53,524 nt of DNA from Robiginitomaculum sp. (GTDB lineage: Bacteria; Pseudomonadota; Alphaproteobacteria; Caulobacterales; Maricaulaceae): NCBI GenBank assembly GCA_021776635.1, contig JAJFFN010000040.1:1-53524 (forward strand). Direction: 5' to 3'. Both the position numbers and the translations under genes were made by a program. A model generated the notes under the pieces. It was given only the letters and a program-made list of their open reading frames with translations, was not told the DNA's origin and did no database searches. Of the stretch, positions 17,476 to 26,865 are shown piece after piece (position 1 is the first letter of the stretch; the number at the start of each line of letters is the position of its first letter).

Positions 17476-18933
17476 ATGATTGAAGCAGGGACATTTAAGG
17501 GGCAAAGTATAGCCGTTTTCGGATTAGGCCGAAGCGGGATTACGGCTGCCTTGTCTTTGCAAAAAGGTGGCGCGACAGTTTTAGCATGGGACGACAACAC
17601 CGCCAGCCGTAAAGCTGCCGAAAAAGCGGGTGTTTCTGTAGTGAACCTCAAGACATATAACTGGAACAATATCGATGAACTGGTCTTAACTCCAGGGGTT
17701 CCTCATGAGCTTCCCAAACCCCATTGGAGCGCTAAAAAAGCAAAAGCTGCAGGCGTGCCTATCATTTGCGATATAGAAATATTTGCTCGAGAAGTTATGG
17801 CGCGCGCGCCGGAGCGTAGGCCGAATATAATTGCGATTACAGGGACAAACGGCAAATCTACAACGACGTCCCTTATCGGGCATATTTTAAACGAAGCAGG
17901 GCGAGACGCACAAGTTGGTGGTAATATTGGTCGTGCCGTCCTTGATCTTGAGAGTATTTACGAAGGCGCCAATTATGTGCTTGAGCTCTCTTCGTATCAA
18001 TTGGAGCGCACACATAGCCTGAAAGCCAATGCCGCGATTTTTCTAAATTTAACTGCGGACCACCTAGACCGTCACGGTGATATGAAAGGTTATGAGAAAG
18101 CTAAAATACGGGTTTTTAATAATCAAACGAAAGAAGATGCTGCAATAATCGGGGTAGACGGGCCTGAAGGTAAAAACACGTGCTCGGGTTTAATTGCCGC
18201 AAATGGGCGCCGCGTATTGCCTATTTCCGGTAAACGGTCATTGGGGCGTGGGGTTTGTGTCATCAAAGGTAAGCTATATTCGGTTATGGCTGGCCAAGGC
18301 CGAGAAAAGTGCCAAATGGTGGCGGATTTAAACAAGGCCATTGGCCTTGATGGCCAACACAATTGGCAAAATGCCGCCGCCGCCTATGCTGCAACCAGGG
18401 CTATTGGGCTTAAATCCGAAGTCATAGGCAAAGCCATACTGTCTTTCCCAGGTCTGGAGCACCGCCTTGAAAACATCGGTAAAGTTGGCCCCGTAAAATA
18501 TGTTAATGACAGTAAAGCCACCAATGCAGATGCGGCGGCGCAGGCGCTGAAGACCTATGACAATATTTACTGGATTGCGGGTGGCCAAGCGAAAGAAGGT
18601 GGTATTGCAGACCTTTCAATGCATTTTAAAAATATTTCCCGTGCCTACCTCATCGGCGAGGCAGCCAGCGATTTTGAGGCTGTATTGAAAGCAAATAAAA
18701 TACCTGCAAAAATATCTAAAGAATTGCATTTGGCCGTCATGTGCGCGACAAAGGATGCGCTGGCCTCCCGTGCACAACATCCGGTGATATTATTGTCACC
18801 CGCTTGTGCCAGTTTTGATCAATTTAAAAACTTTGAAGTGCGCGGGGATATGTTTCGCAGCCAAGCCTGCAAAATTATCGAGATGTTTGAACGTGAAAAA
18901 ACAAATGCAAGTATGAAGCAAGGCGCGGCATGA
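17476..18933 (+). CDS. murD: UDP-MurNAc-L-alanine:D-glutamate ligase MurD
   Basis: This 485-aa Mur ligase has an N-terminal nucleotide-binding domain (VFGLGRSG), the ATP loop TGTNGKSTTT (122-131), SSYQLE and a C-terminal domain with NDSKATN and SPACASFDQF. It adds D-Glu to UDP-MurNAc-L-Ala. A GGGGGA box precedes the ATG. The 23-nt gap after mraY is one of the larger spacings in this part of the operon. It overlaps ftsW by 4 nt. Confidence 0.96.
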   Translation: MIEAGTFKGQSIAVFGLGRSGITAALSLQKGGATVLAWDDNTASRKAAEKAGVSVVNLKTYNWNNIDELVLTPGVPHELPKPHWSAKKAKAAGVPIICDIEIFAREVMARAPERRPNIIAITGTNGKSTTTSLIGHILNEAGRDAQVGGNIGRAVLDLESIYEGANYVLELSSYQLERTHSLKANAAIFLNLTADHLDRHGDMKGYEKAKIRVFNNQTKEDAAIIGVDGPEGKNTCSGLIAANGRRVLPISGKRSLGRGVCVIKGKLYSVMAGQGREKCQMVADLNKAIGLDGQHNWQNAAAAYAATRAIGLKSEVIGKAILSFPGLEHRLENIGKVGPVKYVNDSKATNADAAAQALKTYDNIYWIAGGQAKEGGIADLSMHFKNISRAYLIGEAASDFEAVLKANKIPAKISKELHLAVMCATKDALASRAQHPVILLSPACASFDQFKNFEVRGDMFRSQACKIIEMFEREKTNASMKQGAA

Positions 18934-20063
18934 TTGGGCAGGCGCGTACCAACCGGTCAGTCATCCTTGAATGGTGGCGCAGTATTGACCGCGTAACACT
19001 CGCCCTTTTTTTGGCATTGTTGATTTTTGGGCTAGTGTTATCTATGGCAGCCAGCCCCGCAGCGGCCAATAGGCTTGGGTATGATGACCCGTTTTTCTTT
19101 TTAAAACGGCAAAGCTTATTCGTATTTATGGGGATAGTTGGCGCATTATTTGTTTCAATTTTTCCACTTTCAAATGCAAGGCGGATAAGTGTATTAGCAA
19201 TGCTTGGCGCACTTGCCATTATGGTTGTGCTACCGGAAATCGGGATTAAAGTCAAAGGTTCGACACGGTGGATTAGGCTCGGGCCTTTTTCCTTGCAGCC
19301 TTCCGAATTTGTTAAACCAGGGTTCGTGGTCTTTGCCGCCTGGATGTTTTCTGTACGTAAAAACAGTCCGGAATTTCCTGGGATTGCTATCTTGTTTCTG
19401 GTTTATGGTGCTTTGATATTCTTACTCATCAGGCAACCGGATTTTGGGCAATCATTTCTTCTGACATTGTGTTTTGGTGCGGTATTTTTCTTTGCAGGTC
19501 TGTCCATACGGTGGATGGGTATATTAATGGGTGCATCCATTGTCTTGGGTTTGGCAGCGTTTAAATTCCTGCCACATGTGAATGACCGAATTAGCCGGTT
19601 TCTTAACCCTGAAGGTTCAGACACTTACCAAACAGATAAAGCCTTAGAGGCGATTGCAAATGGGGGGTGGTTTGGGCGCGGCCCCGGTGAGGGACATATT
19701 AAAAACCAACTCCCGGACGCGCACACGGATTTTATATTTGCCGTCGCAGTCGAGGAATTTGGGTTTTTGCTTTCCGTTGGGCTCATCTTATTATTGGGTG
19801 CATTTGTAGCACGGAGCTTTAGAAATGCGTTGCAGTTAAATGACTATTTTTCACAATTAGCCGTAGCAGGACTTGCCACTATGATCGGCTTGCAGACCAT
19901 GATTAATTTAGCCGTGAATCTTAATGTTGCGCCGCCCAAAGGCATGACTTTGCCGTTTATTTCCTATGGAGGCTCGTCCATGTTGGCTTTGTGTTTTTCT
20001 GCCGGATTGATTCTCGCATTTTCGCGTCAACGTCCCGGTGCATATGGTTTTGGCGGTATATGA
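18930..20063 (+). CDS. ftsW: Lipid II polymerase FtsW (SEDS family)
   Basis: This 377-aa SEDS-family membrane protein has about ten helices. Motifs include KGSTRWIRLG, the LQPSEFVK segment, RQPDFGQ, GRGPGEGHIKNQLPDAHTDF and PFISYGGSSML near the C-terminus. It is the septal peptidoglycan glycosyltransferase and partner of FtsI. Its place between murD and murG in the dcw cluster supports FtsW over RodA. It overlaps murG by 4 nt. Confidence 0.96.
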   Translation: MIGQARTNRSVILEWWRSIDRVTLALFLALLIFGLVLSMAASPAAANRLGYDDPFFFLKRQSLFVFMGIVGALFVSIFPLSNARRISVLAMLGALAIMVVLPEIGIKVKGSTRWIRLGPFSLQPSEFVKPGFVVFAAWMFSVRKNSPEFPGIAILFLVYGALIFLLIRQPDFGQSFLLTLCFGAVFFFAGLSIRWMGILMGASIVLGLAAFKFLPHVNDRISRFLNPEGSDTYQTDKALEAIANGGWFGRGPGEGHIKNQLPDAHTDFIFAVAVEEFGFLLSVGLILLLGAFVARSFRNALQLNDYFSQLAVAGLATMIGLQTMINLAVNLNVAPPKGMTLPFISYGGSSMLALCFSAGLILAFSRQRPGAYGFGGI

Positions 20064-21187
20064 CAAATAAAATATTATTAGCAGCCGGTGGGACGGGTGG
20101 CCATATGTTCCCTGCACAAGCATTGGCGGAAGACTTGCAGGCGCAAGGTTGGGACATAGCATTGATGACCGATGCGCGTGGTCATAAACATGCAAGCAAC
20201 ATCCCTGCTGGCCAAATTATCGAAGTGCAAGCTGCGAGCATATCACTCAAAATACTGTTAAGGCATCCCGTTCGCGCAATGGGCGGCGTCTTGAAACTGA
20301 TGCGCGGTGTGAAAGCTGCCAAAGCTTTTATCAAGGACTGGCGTCCCGACATTGTAGTAGGCTTTGGCGGATACCCGGCTTTTCCTGCCATGAAGGCAGC
20401 GCAAAATATGGGTCTTGCGACAATACTCCATGAGCAAAACGCCGTACTTGGTCGGGTCAACCGGGTTTTTGCAGCCAAGGCGGATTTGGTTGTGTCCGGT
20501 TTTGATGTGCTCGAAAAATTACCTAGCGGGGCTAATTGGAAACCTCTTGGCAATCCATTAAGAAGCGCGATAACAGTTGCAAGCCAGAGAAAATACAAAG
20601 CGCCGGTAAAAGCCAAAACCACGGATATAAATGTGTTGGTCGTCGGTGGCTCTCTTGGCGCACGTCTGCTTAGCGAGACCGTCCCGCAAGCTGTTGCGCT
20701 GCTTCCTAAAGATTTGCGAAAGCGCCTCTCCATCGTACAACAAACCCGAACGGAAAGTTTGGAGCGAGCAAAAGAAGTTTATAAGGAGGCCGGCGTCCGG
20801 GCCGTCTGTTCGCCTTTTTTTTCTGATATAGAAAACCATCTGGCCAAAGCTCATTATGTTATTGCGCGGGCCGGCGCATCGAGCGTATCAGAAATAGCCG
20901 CAATGGGGCTGCCGTCATTGTTGGTGCCTTTGGCCATTGCAATGGATAATCACCAAAATATCAATGCACTTTCTTTAAAAAATCACGATGCTGCCAATAT
21001 TTTGCCTGAATCACAGTTTACGCCGCAAAGAGTAAAATCTATTCTAGCGGAGAAATTAAATGATTCGTCCTGGCTTAACACCGCATCCGGCGCAGCCCTT
21101 AGCACGGCCAAACCCAAGGCCACAGCTGATTTGGCCAAGTGCGTTATCGAAACAGCTAAGCGCGTCAAAGCGACAAAAAGATTTTAG
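20060..21187 (+). CDS. murG: UDP-GlcNAc transferase MurG (lipid II synthesis)
   Basis: This 375-aa GT28-family glycosyltransferase starts at ATG 20060, which gives [15 protein letters not shown] and a 4-nt overlap with ftsW; a longer frame upstream runs into ftsW and is rejected. Motifs are GGTGGH (10-15), [21 protein letters not shown], and [22 protein letters not shown] for UDP-GlcNAc binding. It converts lipid I to lipid II at the inner face of the cytoplasmic membrane. Confidence 0.96.
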   Translation: MTNKILLAAGGTGGHMFPAQALAEDLQAQGWDIALMTDARGHKHASNIPAGQIIEVQAASISLKILLRHPVRAMGGVLKLMRGVKAAKAFIKDWRPDIVVGFGGYPAFPAMKAAQNMGLATILHEQNAVLGRVNRVFAAKADLVVSGFDVLEKLPSGANWKPLGNPLRSAITVASQRKYKAPVKAKTTDINVLVVGGSLGARLLSETVPQAVALLPKDLRKRLSIVQQTRTESLERAKEVYKEAGVRAVCSPFFSDIENHLAKAHYVIARAGASSVSEIAAMGLPSLLVPLAIAMDNHQNINALSLKNHDAANILPESQFTPQRVKSILAEKLNDSSWLNTASGAALSTAKPKATADLAKCVIETAKRVKATKRF

Positions 21188-21200
21188 CGGAACACAATAT

Positions 21201-22640
21201 ATGCAAACGCAAATGCCATTTGAAACAGGGCCAATACATTTTGTCGGCATAGGTGGTATCGGCATGAGCGGTATAGCCGAGGTTATGCTCAATCTTGGGT
21301 ATACGGTTCAAGGGTCGGATATACGCGAAAACGATATCGTCAAGCGGTTGCAAAGATTAGGGGCCAAAATTTTTATCGGCCAAAAAGCAGAACAAGTACA
21401 CGCAACTGGCGCCATTGTAGTTTCGTCGGCTATCAAACAAGACAATGTTGAACTTGTCGAAGCGCGTGCCCTTGCCATACCCGTGGTGCGCCGTGCTGAG
21501 ATGTTGGCTGAACTTATGCGGCTAAAATGGGCTGTGGCGGTTGGCGGCACCCACGGCAAAACGACGACGACGTCCATGGTCGCTGCATTATTGGACGGCG
21601 GGGAACTTGATCCAACAGTCATTAACGGCGGTATAATAAATGCTTACGGTGCCAATGCTAAACTCGGTGAAGGTAAATGGATGGTGGTTGAAGCCGACGA
21701 ATCCGATGGTTCGTTTTTGAAGCTGTTTCCTACCGTCGCCATCGTCACAAATATTGATCCGGAGCATATGGAGCATTATGGCGATTTTGACCATCTGCGT
21801 GCTGCTTTTGATACTTTTGTTCAGAATTTGCCATTTTACGGTTTCGCTGTTCTTTGTATTGACCATCCTGAGGTACAGACTTTGGTCAGTCGTGTGACGG
21901 ACCGCAAGGTTGTCACCTATGGGTTTAGCCCACAAGCGGATGTCCGCATTGAAAATTTGCATTACGAATACGGCGGCGCGGTGTTTGACACGGTTTTTCG
22001 AACACGTGGAGATGCCGACGAAATCCGCTGGGACGGGTTAACATTGCCTATGGCTGGGGATCACAATGCACAAAATGCATTAGCGGCAATCACAGTAGCA
22101 CATGAATTGGGCCTTACGGAAGCACAGGTTCGGGGCGCTCTAAAAGGATTTGGCGGTGTCAAACGACGCTTTACGCGCGCAGGTGAATGGAATGGTGTGA
22201 CCATCATTGATGATTATGGGCATCACCCCGTTGAAATTTCAGCTGTCTTGAAAGCGGCGCGGCAAGTCTGCGACGGTAAAATTCATGCCGTTGTTCAGCC
22301 CCATAGATATTCACGCCTACAAGATTTGTTTGAAGAGTTCTGCACCTGCTTTAATGATGCCGATGCAGTCTATGTAACAGATGTATATGAAGCAGGGGAA
22401 ACCCCAATTGACGGTGTTAGTGGTGCTGCGCTTGTAGAAGGCCTTGCCGGTCACGGTCACCGCAGTGCGCAGCAAATTTCGCGAGACACAATGGCGCAGT
22501 CATTAAAGCCCAATATTGAACCCGGAGATTACATTGTATGCTTAGGTGCTGGAGACATCACATTTTGGGCTGCAGAATTGGCTGCAGAATTGGCTGGAAA
22601 ATTGGCTGGAAAACTGGCTGGAAAACTGGCAGAAATATAA
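21201..22640 (+). CDS. murC: UDP-N-acetylmuramate:L-alanine ligase MurC
   Basis: This 479-aa Mur ligase has the N-terminal motif [14 protein letters not shown], the ATP loop [10 protein letters not shown] (115-124), EADESDGSF and [10 protein letters not shown]. It catalyses the first amino-acid addition to UDP-MurNAc. ATG 21201 is chosen because it gives the family's usual N-terminus, and the upstream in-frame extension lies inside murG. The C-terminus ends in an unusual (AAEL/AGKL)x5 repeat from a 12-bp tandem array, beyond the conserved fold. The stop codon lies 1 nt before the murB start. Confidence 0.95.
   Translation: MQTQMPFETGPIHFVGIGGIGMSGIAEVMLNLGYTVQGSDIRENDIVKRLQRLGAKIFIGQKAEQVHATGAIVVSSAIKQDNVELVEARALAIPVVRRAEMLAELMRLKWAVAVGGTHGKTTTTSMVAALLDGGELDPTVINGGIINAYGANAKLGEGKWMVVEADESDGSFLKLFPTVAIVTNIDPEHMEHYGDFDHLRAAFDTFVQNLPFYGFAVLCIDHPEVQTLVSRVTDRKVVTYGFSPQADVRIENLHYEYGGAVFDTVFRTRGDADEIRWDGLTLPMAGDHNAQNALAAITVAHELGLTEAQVRGALKGFGGVKRRFTRAGEWNGVTIIDDYGHHPVEISAVLKAARQVCDGKIHAVVQPHRYSRLQDLFEEFCTCFNDADAVYVTDVYEAGETPIDGVSGAALVEGLAGHGHRSAQQISRDTMAQSLKPNIEPGDYIVCLGAGDITFWAAELAAELAGKLAGKLAGKLAEI
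22569..22628 (+). repeat. 12-bp x5 tandem repeat at the murC 3' end
   Basis: Five 12-bp units lie at 22569-22580, 22581-22592, 22593-22604, 22605-22616 and 22617-22628: two GCTGCAGAATTG and three GCTGGAAAA(T/C)TG, with a degenerate sixth up to the stop codon. They encode AAEL/AGKL tetrapeptides. The array lies just upstream of the murB start and supplies purine-rich GGAAAA motifs where a ribosome-binding site is expected. Confidence 0.95.
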
Positions 22641-22641
22641 T

Positions 22642-23592
22642 ATGAGTTTTCCCTCCATACTTCACCGACTTCCAGAAGTACGGGGCAGTATAAAGGAAAA
22701 TGTACCCCTTGCCTCCTATACTTGGTTGCGTGTCGGCGGGAATGCGCAAGTCTTGTTTATCCCAAAAGACGAGGCTGACTTAGCATTGTTCCTACCACAA
22801 GTTCCATTGGATATACCCATACATATATTAGGTGTCGCATCAAATATGCTCGTACGGGACGGCGGTGTACCGGGTGTTACCATACGTTTAGGGCCTGCCT
22901 TTGCAAAAGTTGAGATACTGGATGATTTTAAAATCCGTGCCGGTGCAGGTTGTCTGGATAATATGCTCGCCAAACAGGCCGGTGCATCCGGTATTGGCGG
23001 GTTAGAGTTTTTTGTCGGCATTCCTGGAACAATTGGTGGTGCGCTTAGGATGAATGCGGGGTGTTACGGTGGTGAAACCAAAGATGTATTACGCGAAGCT
23101 ATTGTTTTAGATAGGCGTGGGCAGCGCCAAGTAATACCCGTTACGGAAATGGGATATCAATACCGACATTGTGATTTACCAAGTGATTTAATTTTTGTTG
23201 AAGCCGTATTTCAAGGGATTGAAAAACATCCTAGCCACATATTCTCCCGCATGGCGTCGATTAAAGAAACCCGGGAAAACGCGCAGCCCATAAAAGAGAA
23301 AACCGGGGGATCAACGTTTAAAAACCCAAACCAAGAACAATCAGGCGGACGTGGGGCTTGGCAAGTCATTCATGATGCTGGGGGGCGCGGCTTTACGGTT
23401 GGCGGCGCAAAAATGTCTGAAAAACACTGTAATTTTATGATAAATTTTGCAGAGGCCAGTGCACATGATTTGGAAAACTTGGGCGAGACCATTCGCCGTT
23501 TAGTTTATGAGAGCCAAGGGGTTAAGTTAGAGTGGGAAATTCGCCGATTGGGTATAGAGCTGCCAAAACAAAGTGGAGGTTCATATGGTTGA
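22642..23592 (+). CDS. murB: UDP-N-acetylenolpyruvoylglucosamine reductase MurB
   Basis: This 316-aa FAD enzyme has YTWLRVGGNA, GAGCLDNMLA and GIPGTIGGALRMNAGCYG (about 127-144), and the catalytic serine segment GGSTFKNP (S224). It reduces UDP-GlcNAc-enolpyruvate to UDP-MurNAc. ATG 22642 lies 1 nt after the murC stop; a longer TTG-initiated frame would translate the murC repeat in another frame ([10 protein letters not shown]) and is rejected. No strong Shine-Dalgarno is visible, so expression probably depends on coupling to murC. Confidence 0.94.
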   Translation: MSFPSILHRLPEVRGSIKENVPLASYTWLRVGGNAQVLFIPKDEADLALFLPQVPLDIPIHILGVASNMLVRDGGVPGVTIRLGPAFAKVEILDDFKIRAGAGCLDNMLAKQAGASGIGGLEFFVGIPGTIGGALRMNAGCYGGETKDVLREAIVLDRRGQRQVIPVTEMGYQYRHCDLPSDLIFVEAVFQGIEKHPSHIFSRMASIKETRENAQPIKEKTGGSTFKNPNQEQSGGRGAWQVIHDAGGRGFTVGGAKMSEKHCNFMINFAEASAHDLENLGETIRRLVYESQGVKLEWEIRRLGIELPKQSGGSYG

Positions 23593-24526
23593 GAAAATTG
23601 CAATTCTTATGGGCGGCAATTCTGCTGAGCGGGAGGTTTCTCTTGTTTCTGGTGAAGCGGTCAACGAAGCTTTGAGCCAAGAAGGCTTTAAAACCACAAA
23701 AATTGACCCAGCCGAAGATTTATGGCCACAACTAACGCGGGCAAACCCAGATTTGATTTTCAATTGCTTGCACGGCGTTTGGGGTGAAGATGGACGTGTG
23801 CAGGGTGTACTCGATCTGTTTGGTAAGCCATATACCCATAGCGGTGTGCTTGCTTCGGCCTTAGCAATGGATAAGCACAGGGCAAAAATAGTGCTCAAGG
23901 CCGCGGGCATTCGTGTTCCGTTTGGCAAATTAGTTGACCGTAAAATGGTGGTACAAAAACATGTTTTAGGCCGTCCCTATGTTATTAAACCTAATTGTGA
24001 AGGGTCGAGTGTCGGTGTTTATATAATCCCAAAAGGCGCCACCCACCCCCCCCTAGATATTGCTATGAACACTGCTATGGGGCAGCAGGTGCTCGCAGAG
24101 CGTTTTGCGCCGGGGCGCGAACTAACCGTAGCCGTCATGAACGGTAAAGCCTTATGTGTGACAGAGATTATTGCCCATACGGAGTTTTATGATTATGAAG
24201 CAAAGTATGCCGATGGGGGGTCTAGCCATGTCGTTCCAGCAAAAATCCCTACGCATGCAGCGGAAATATGTATGGCGTGGGCTGAGAAAGCGCATACTGC
24301 GCTTGGTTGTCGGGGTCTAACGCGGTCGGATTTTCGTTATGACGATAAAAATATTTCAAAAAAATCAACAAAAAAGCAGATAGTAAACAAAATCGTAATG
24401 CTTGAACTGAATACTCAACCGGGAATGACCCCAAAATCGCTTGCGCCTGAACAGGCAAAGGCAACGGGAATGAATTTTCGCCAGCTTTGTCGCTGGATAG
24501 TTGAGGACGCTACATGGCCAAGGTAG
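23585..24526 (+). CDS. ddl: D-alanine:D-alanine ligase
   Basis: This 313-aa ATP-grasp ligase has MGGNSAEREVSLVSG at the N-terminus, NCLHGVWGEDGRVQG, the ATP-binding YVIKPNCEGSSVGVY segment and LELNTQPGMT near the C-terminus. It makes D-Ala-D-Ala for MurF. ATG 23585 is preferred over an upstream GTG (23573) because GGAGG (23575-23579) lies 5 nt before it. It overlaps murB by 8 nt and ftsQ by 13 nt. Confidence 0.95.
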   Translation: MVEKIAILMGGNSAEREVSLVSGEAVNEALSQEGFKTTKIDPAEDLWPQLTRANPDLIFNCLHGVWGEDGRVQGVLDLFGKPYTHSGVLASALAMDKHRAKIVLKAAGIRVPFGKLVDRKMVVQKHVLGRPYVIKPNCEGSSVGVYIIPKGATHPPLDIAMNTAMGQQVLAERFAPGRELTVAVMNGKALCVTEIIAHTEFYDYEAKYADGGSSHVVPAKIPTHAAEICMAWAEKAHTALGCRGLTRSDFRYDDKNISKKSTKKQIVNKIVMLELNTQPGMTPKSLAPEQAKATGMNFRQLCRWIVEDATWPR

Positions 24527-25431
24527 GACAAGACCAAGGTAAGAAAAATATTGCAAATGGTATGCGGCGCGTCAGCCCGCTCAAACCAGGTTTGCGCGGT
24601 GCGCGCAACTGGGCAACGGCGCAAATCCGAAGTGCCAGCTATTCTAGGCGCAAGCTTGTTCATCTCATTGTAAGTGGCTTTTTCTTGGCTTTTGCAATGT
24701 TATGGGGTGGGTTATGGCTGGGTGGGTTCATTCCTAATATTACATCTGGCTTTGAACGTTTTACAAAACACAAACTCGTCAATATGGGATTTGTCGTCAA
24801 ATATGTTGATGTCGTTGGCGAGGGTAGAGTACGCGAAGATAAAATTCGCGAAATGCTCGGCGTTCGTTCTGGCGATTATTTATTTGATATGGATATCAAG
24901 AATGCGCAAAGCCGCATTCAGTCCTTAAGTTGGGTTGATACGGCTGTTGTGCGTCGTTTGTGGCCGAACAGAATTGTTGTCCATATTAATGAACGGCGAC
25001 CATATGCCCTTTGGCAAAGCAATAAAAAAATCAATGTGATTGACAATGAAGGCGCTGTGATTTTAACGGCTAATGCGCGTGCGTTTTCCGACTTGCCGTT
25101 GATTGTTGGCGCAGGTGCTGGCGAAAATGCTCAAGATGTTTTGAGGATGTTGCGAGAACATCCTGAAGTTTTAACCCGCACGGAAGCCATTGTTTTTGTG
25201 GGCAAGAGGCGTTGGGATATTGTATTAAAAGACGGTATGCGAATTTTATTACCAGAGAACAATCCCGCTACCGCACTGCAAAGGTTTGATACATATAACC
25301 GCACACACGATTTGCTCGGGCTTGATTTGCAACGCATTGATATGCGGGTTAGGGGGCGTCTGACATTGTTGCCAAACGGCGTCAATGCAAATGAAACAGG
25401 TGTCACAAAACAACGCCAAAAAAGGGCATAA
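24514..25431 (+). CDS. ftsQ: Cell division protein FtsQ
   Basis: This 305-aa bitopic protein has a basic cytoplasmic N-terminus, one membrane helix (about 48-72), a POTRA domain (about 94-162, including VRSGDYLFDMD and WPNRIVVHINERRPYALWQ) and a FtsQ C-terminal domain. It recruits FtsL and FtsB to the septum. It overlaps ddl by 13 nt and precedes ftsA by 9 nt. Confidence 0.93.
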   Translation: MAKVGQDQGKKNIANGMRRVSPLKPGLRGARNWATAQIRSASYSRRKLVHLIVSGFFLAFAMLWGGLWLGGFIPNITSGFERFTKHKLVNMGFVVKYVDVVGEGRVREDKIREMLGVRSGDYLFDMDIKNAQSRIQSLSWVDTAVVRRLWPNRIVVHINERRPYALWQSNKKINVIDNEGAVILTANARAFSDLPLIVGAGAGENAQDVLRMLREHPEVLTRTEAIVFVGKRRWDIVLKDGMRILLPENNPATALQRFDTYNRTHDLLGLDLQRIDMRVRGRLTLLPNGVNANETGVTKQRQKRA

Positions 25432-25440
25432 GAGAGCGCG

Positions 25441-26736
25441 ATGACAATATTTAGCGGCGGGTCCTTTGGAAAAAATTCACGACATAATCAGCCTGAAATT
25501 GTAGCTGTTCTCGATGTAGGTACAAGCAAAATAGCTTGTTTTATTGGGCATTTAGAAGAAGATGCTGGCGTAAGAATTATCGGTGCGGGTTTTCATGCTA
25601 GCGCAGGTCTAAAGGCAGGCGTTGTTGTGGATATGGACGCTGCTGAATTTACCATAAGGCACGCAGTTGCAAAGGCGGAAAAGGCAGCGGGCTTTGCTAT
25701 CTCATCGGTTTATGTAAATGTATCGACGCGCTCTTTGAAGTCGCACCATATTAGTGTTGAAACAAAGTTTTCCAGTGCCGAAGTTGCTGATCGGGATTTA
25801 AAGCGGGTTGTTGATACGGCACTCACGGAATTTGCTGAGCCTGAAAAAGCAATTTTACATGCGCTTCCATTAAATTGGACGCTTGACGGAGAGCGCGGCA
25901 TTCGCGATCCGCGAGGAATGTTCGGAAGTAAACTTGGTGTTGATATGCATTTTGTGACCGCAAATGTCGGCGTTTTGCGAAATCTTGCTCATTGCATAGA
26001 GCGTTGTCATCTGCGCATTGCGGGCATGGTTGCTTCGCCCTACGCCGCTGGGGATGCTGTTTTGGTAGATGATGAGCTTGATTTGGGTGTTACACTTATT
26101 GATATGGGCGCTGGTATTACGACCACAGCAGTGTTTAGAGATAGGGCATTGGTGTTTAGCGATGCAATTGGTGTTGGCGGTAAAAATGTCACCAGTGATA
26201 TCGCACGTGGGTTAACGACACCCTGGGAAGCAGCAGAACGGATAAAAGCTATATACGGCTCAGCCCTTGAAAGCCCTACGGACAATTCACAAATGGTTCC
26301 GTGCCCTCCTATGGGTGCACAAGACGAATTACACGAAGAGTCTTTATCTGTATTAACAGGGATAGTTCGTTCGCGCACCGAAGAAACTTTTGAAATTTTA
26401 CGCGATAGGTTTGCCGCAGCTGGCATTGGGAGTTTTGCTGGTAGGCGGATTGTGCTGACAGGCGGTGCGGCTCAGTTGTCTGGGGCTGTACAATTAGCTG
26501 AATATATATTTGGTAAGCGCGTTCGGGTTGGGCAACCTCATGGTTTGCTCGGATTGCCAGATACAATGTCTGGGCCGGACTTTGCTGTGGCTACCGGACT
26601 TATTAAACATATTTTGAATAATAAGCCGGAAGCTATAACTGGCCCACCGGATTTATCTGGCAAACGAATCCGTAAGCGGCATTATGCAGGCGGGAATGTC
26701 ATGCGGTCTTTAAAATGGTTTAAAGATAATTTTTAA
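25441..26736 (+). CDS. ftsA: Cell division protein FtsA
   Basis: This 431-aa actin-like ATPase has VAVLDVGTSKIACFIG (phosphate 1), the SHI-type 1C domain, DMGAGITTTAVF (phosphate 2) and LTGGAAQLSG (adenosine motif). The C-terminal MRSLKWFKDNF is an amphipathic membrane-targeting helix. It tethers FtsZ to the membrane and recruits late divisome proteins. A 129-bp spacer separates it from ftsZ. Confidence 0.96.
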   Translation: MTIFSGGSFGKNSRHNQPEIVAVLDVGTSKIACFIGHLEEDAGVRIIGAGFHASAGLKAGVVVDMDAAEFTIRHAVAKAEKAAGFAISSVYVNVSTRSLKSHHISVETKFSSAEVADRDLKRVVDTALTEFAEPEKAILHALPLNWTLDGERGIRDPRGMFGSKLGVDMHFVTANVGVLRNLAHCIERCHLRIAGMVASPYAAGDAVLVDDELDLGVTLIDMGAGITTTAVFRDRALVFSDAIGVGGKNVTSDIARGLTTPWEAAERIKAIYGSALESPTDNSQMVPCPPMGAQDELHEESLSVLTGIVRSRTEETFEILRDRFAAAGIGSFAGRRIVLTGGAAQLSGAVQLAEYIFGKRVRVGQPHGLLGLPDTMSGPDFAVATGLIKHILNNKPEAITGPPDLSGKRIRKRHYAGGNVMRSLKWFKDNF

Positions 26737-26770
26737 CGCACCGACTTGCCTATCTCAAGTTTGTTAGCTT

Positions 26771-26790
26771 GGTTAATCATTGTTAAAGGA
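26771..26790 (+). promoter_or_regulatory. Possible CtrA-like site upstream of ftsZ
   Basis: TTAATCATTGTTAA (26773-26786) resembles the CtrA site (TTAA-N7-TTAA, half-site TTAACCAT) but has a 6-nt spacer. It lies about 80 nt upstream of the ftsZ start, in the 129-bp ftsA-ftsZ spacer. In Caulobacter, ftsZ is CtrA-regulated. The spacing departs from consensus, so this is a weak call. Confidence 0.25.
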
Positions 26791-26865
26791 TTTTAATGGA
26801 CTTTGTTGATTAATAATTTGCAAACCATAATGCCCAAGGCGGCAAAGCTAAACATAGGCGTTCAC

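Noticed and set aside
19991..20059. N-terminal extension of murG
   Set aside because: The extra 23 residues overlap ftsW and do not fit the MurG N-terminus, which starts with the glycine-rich loop.
22546..22641. N-terminal extension of murB from a TTG start
   Set aside because: It would translate the murC 12-bp repeat out of frame as an NWLE/NWLQ repeat, unlike any MurB N-terminus; ATG 22642 gives the normal one.
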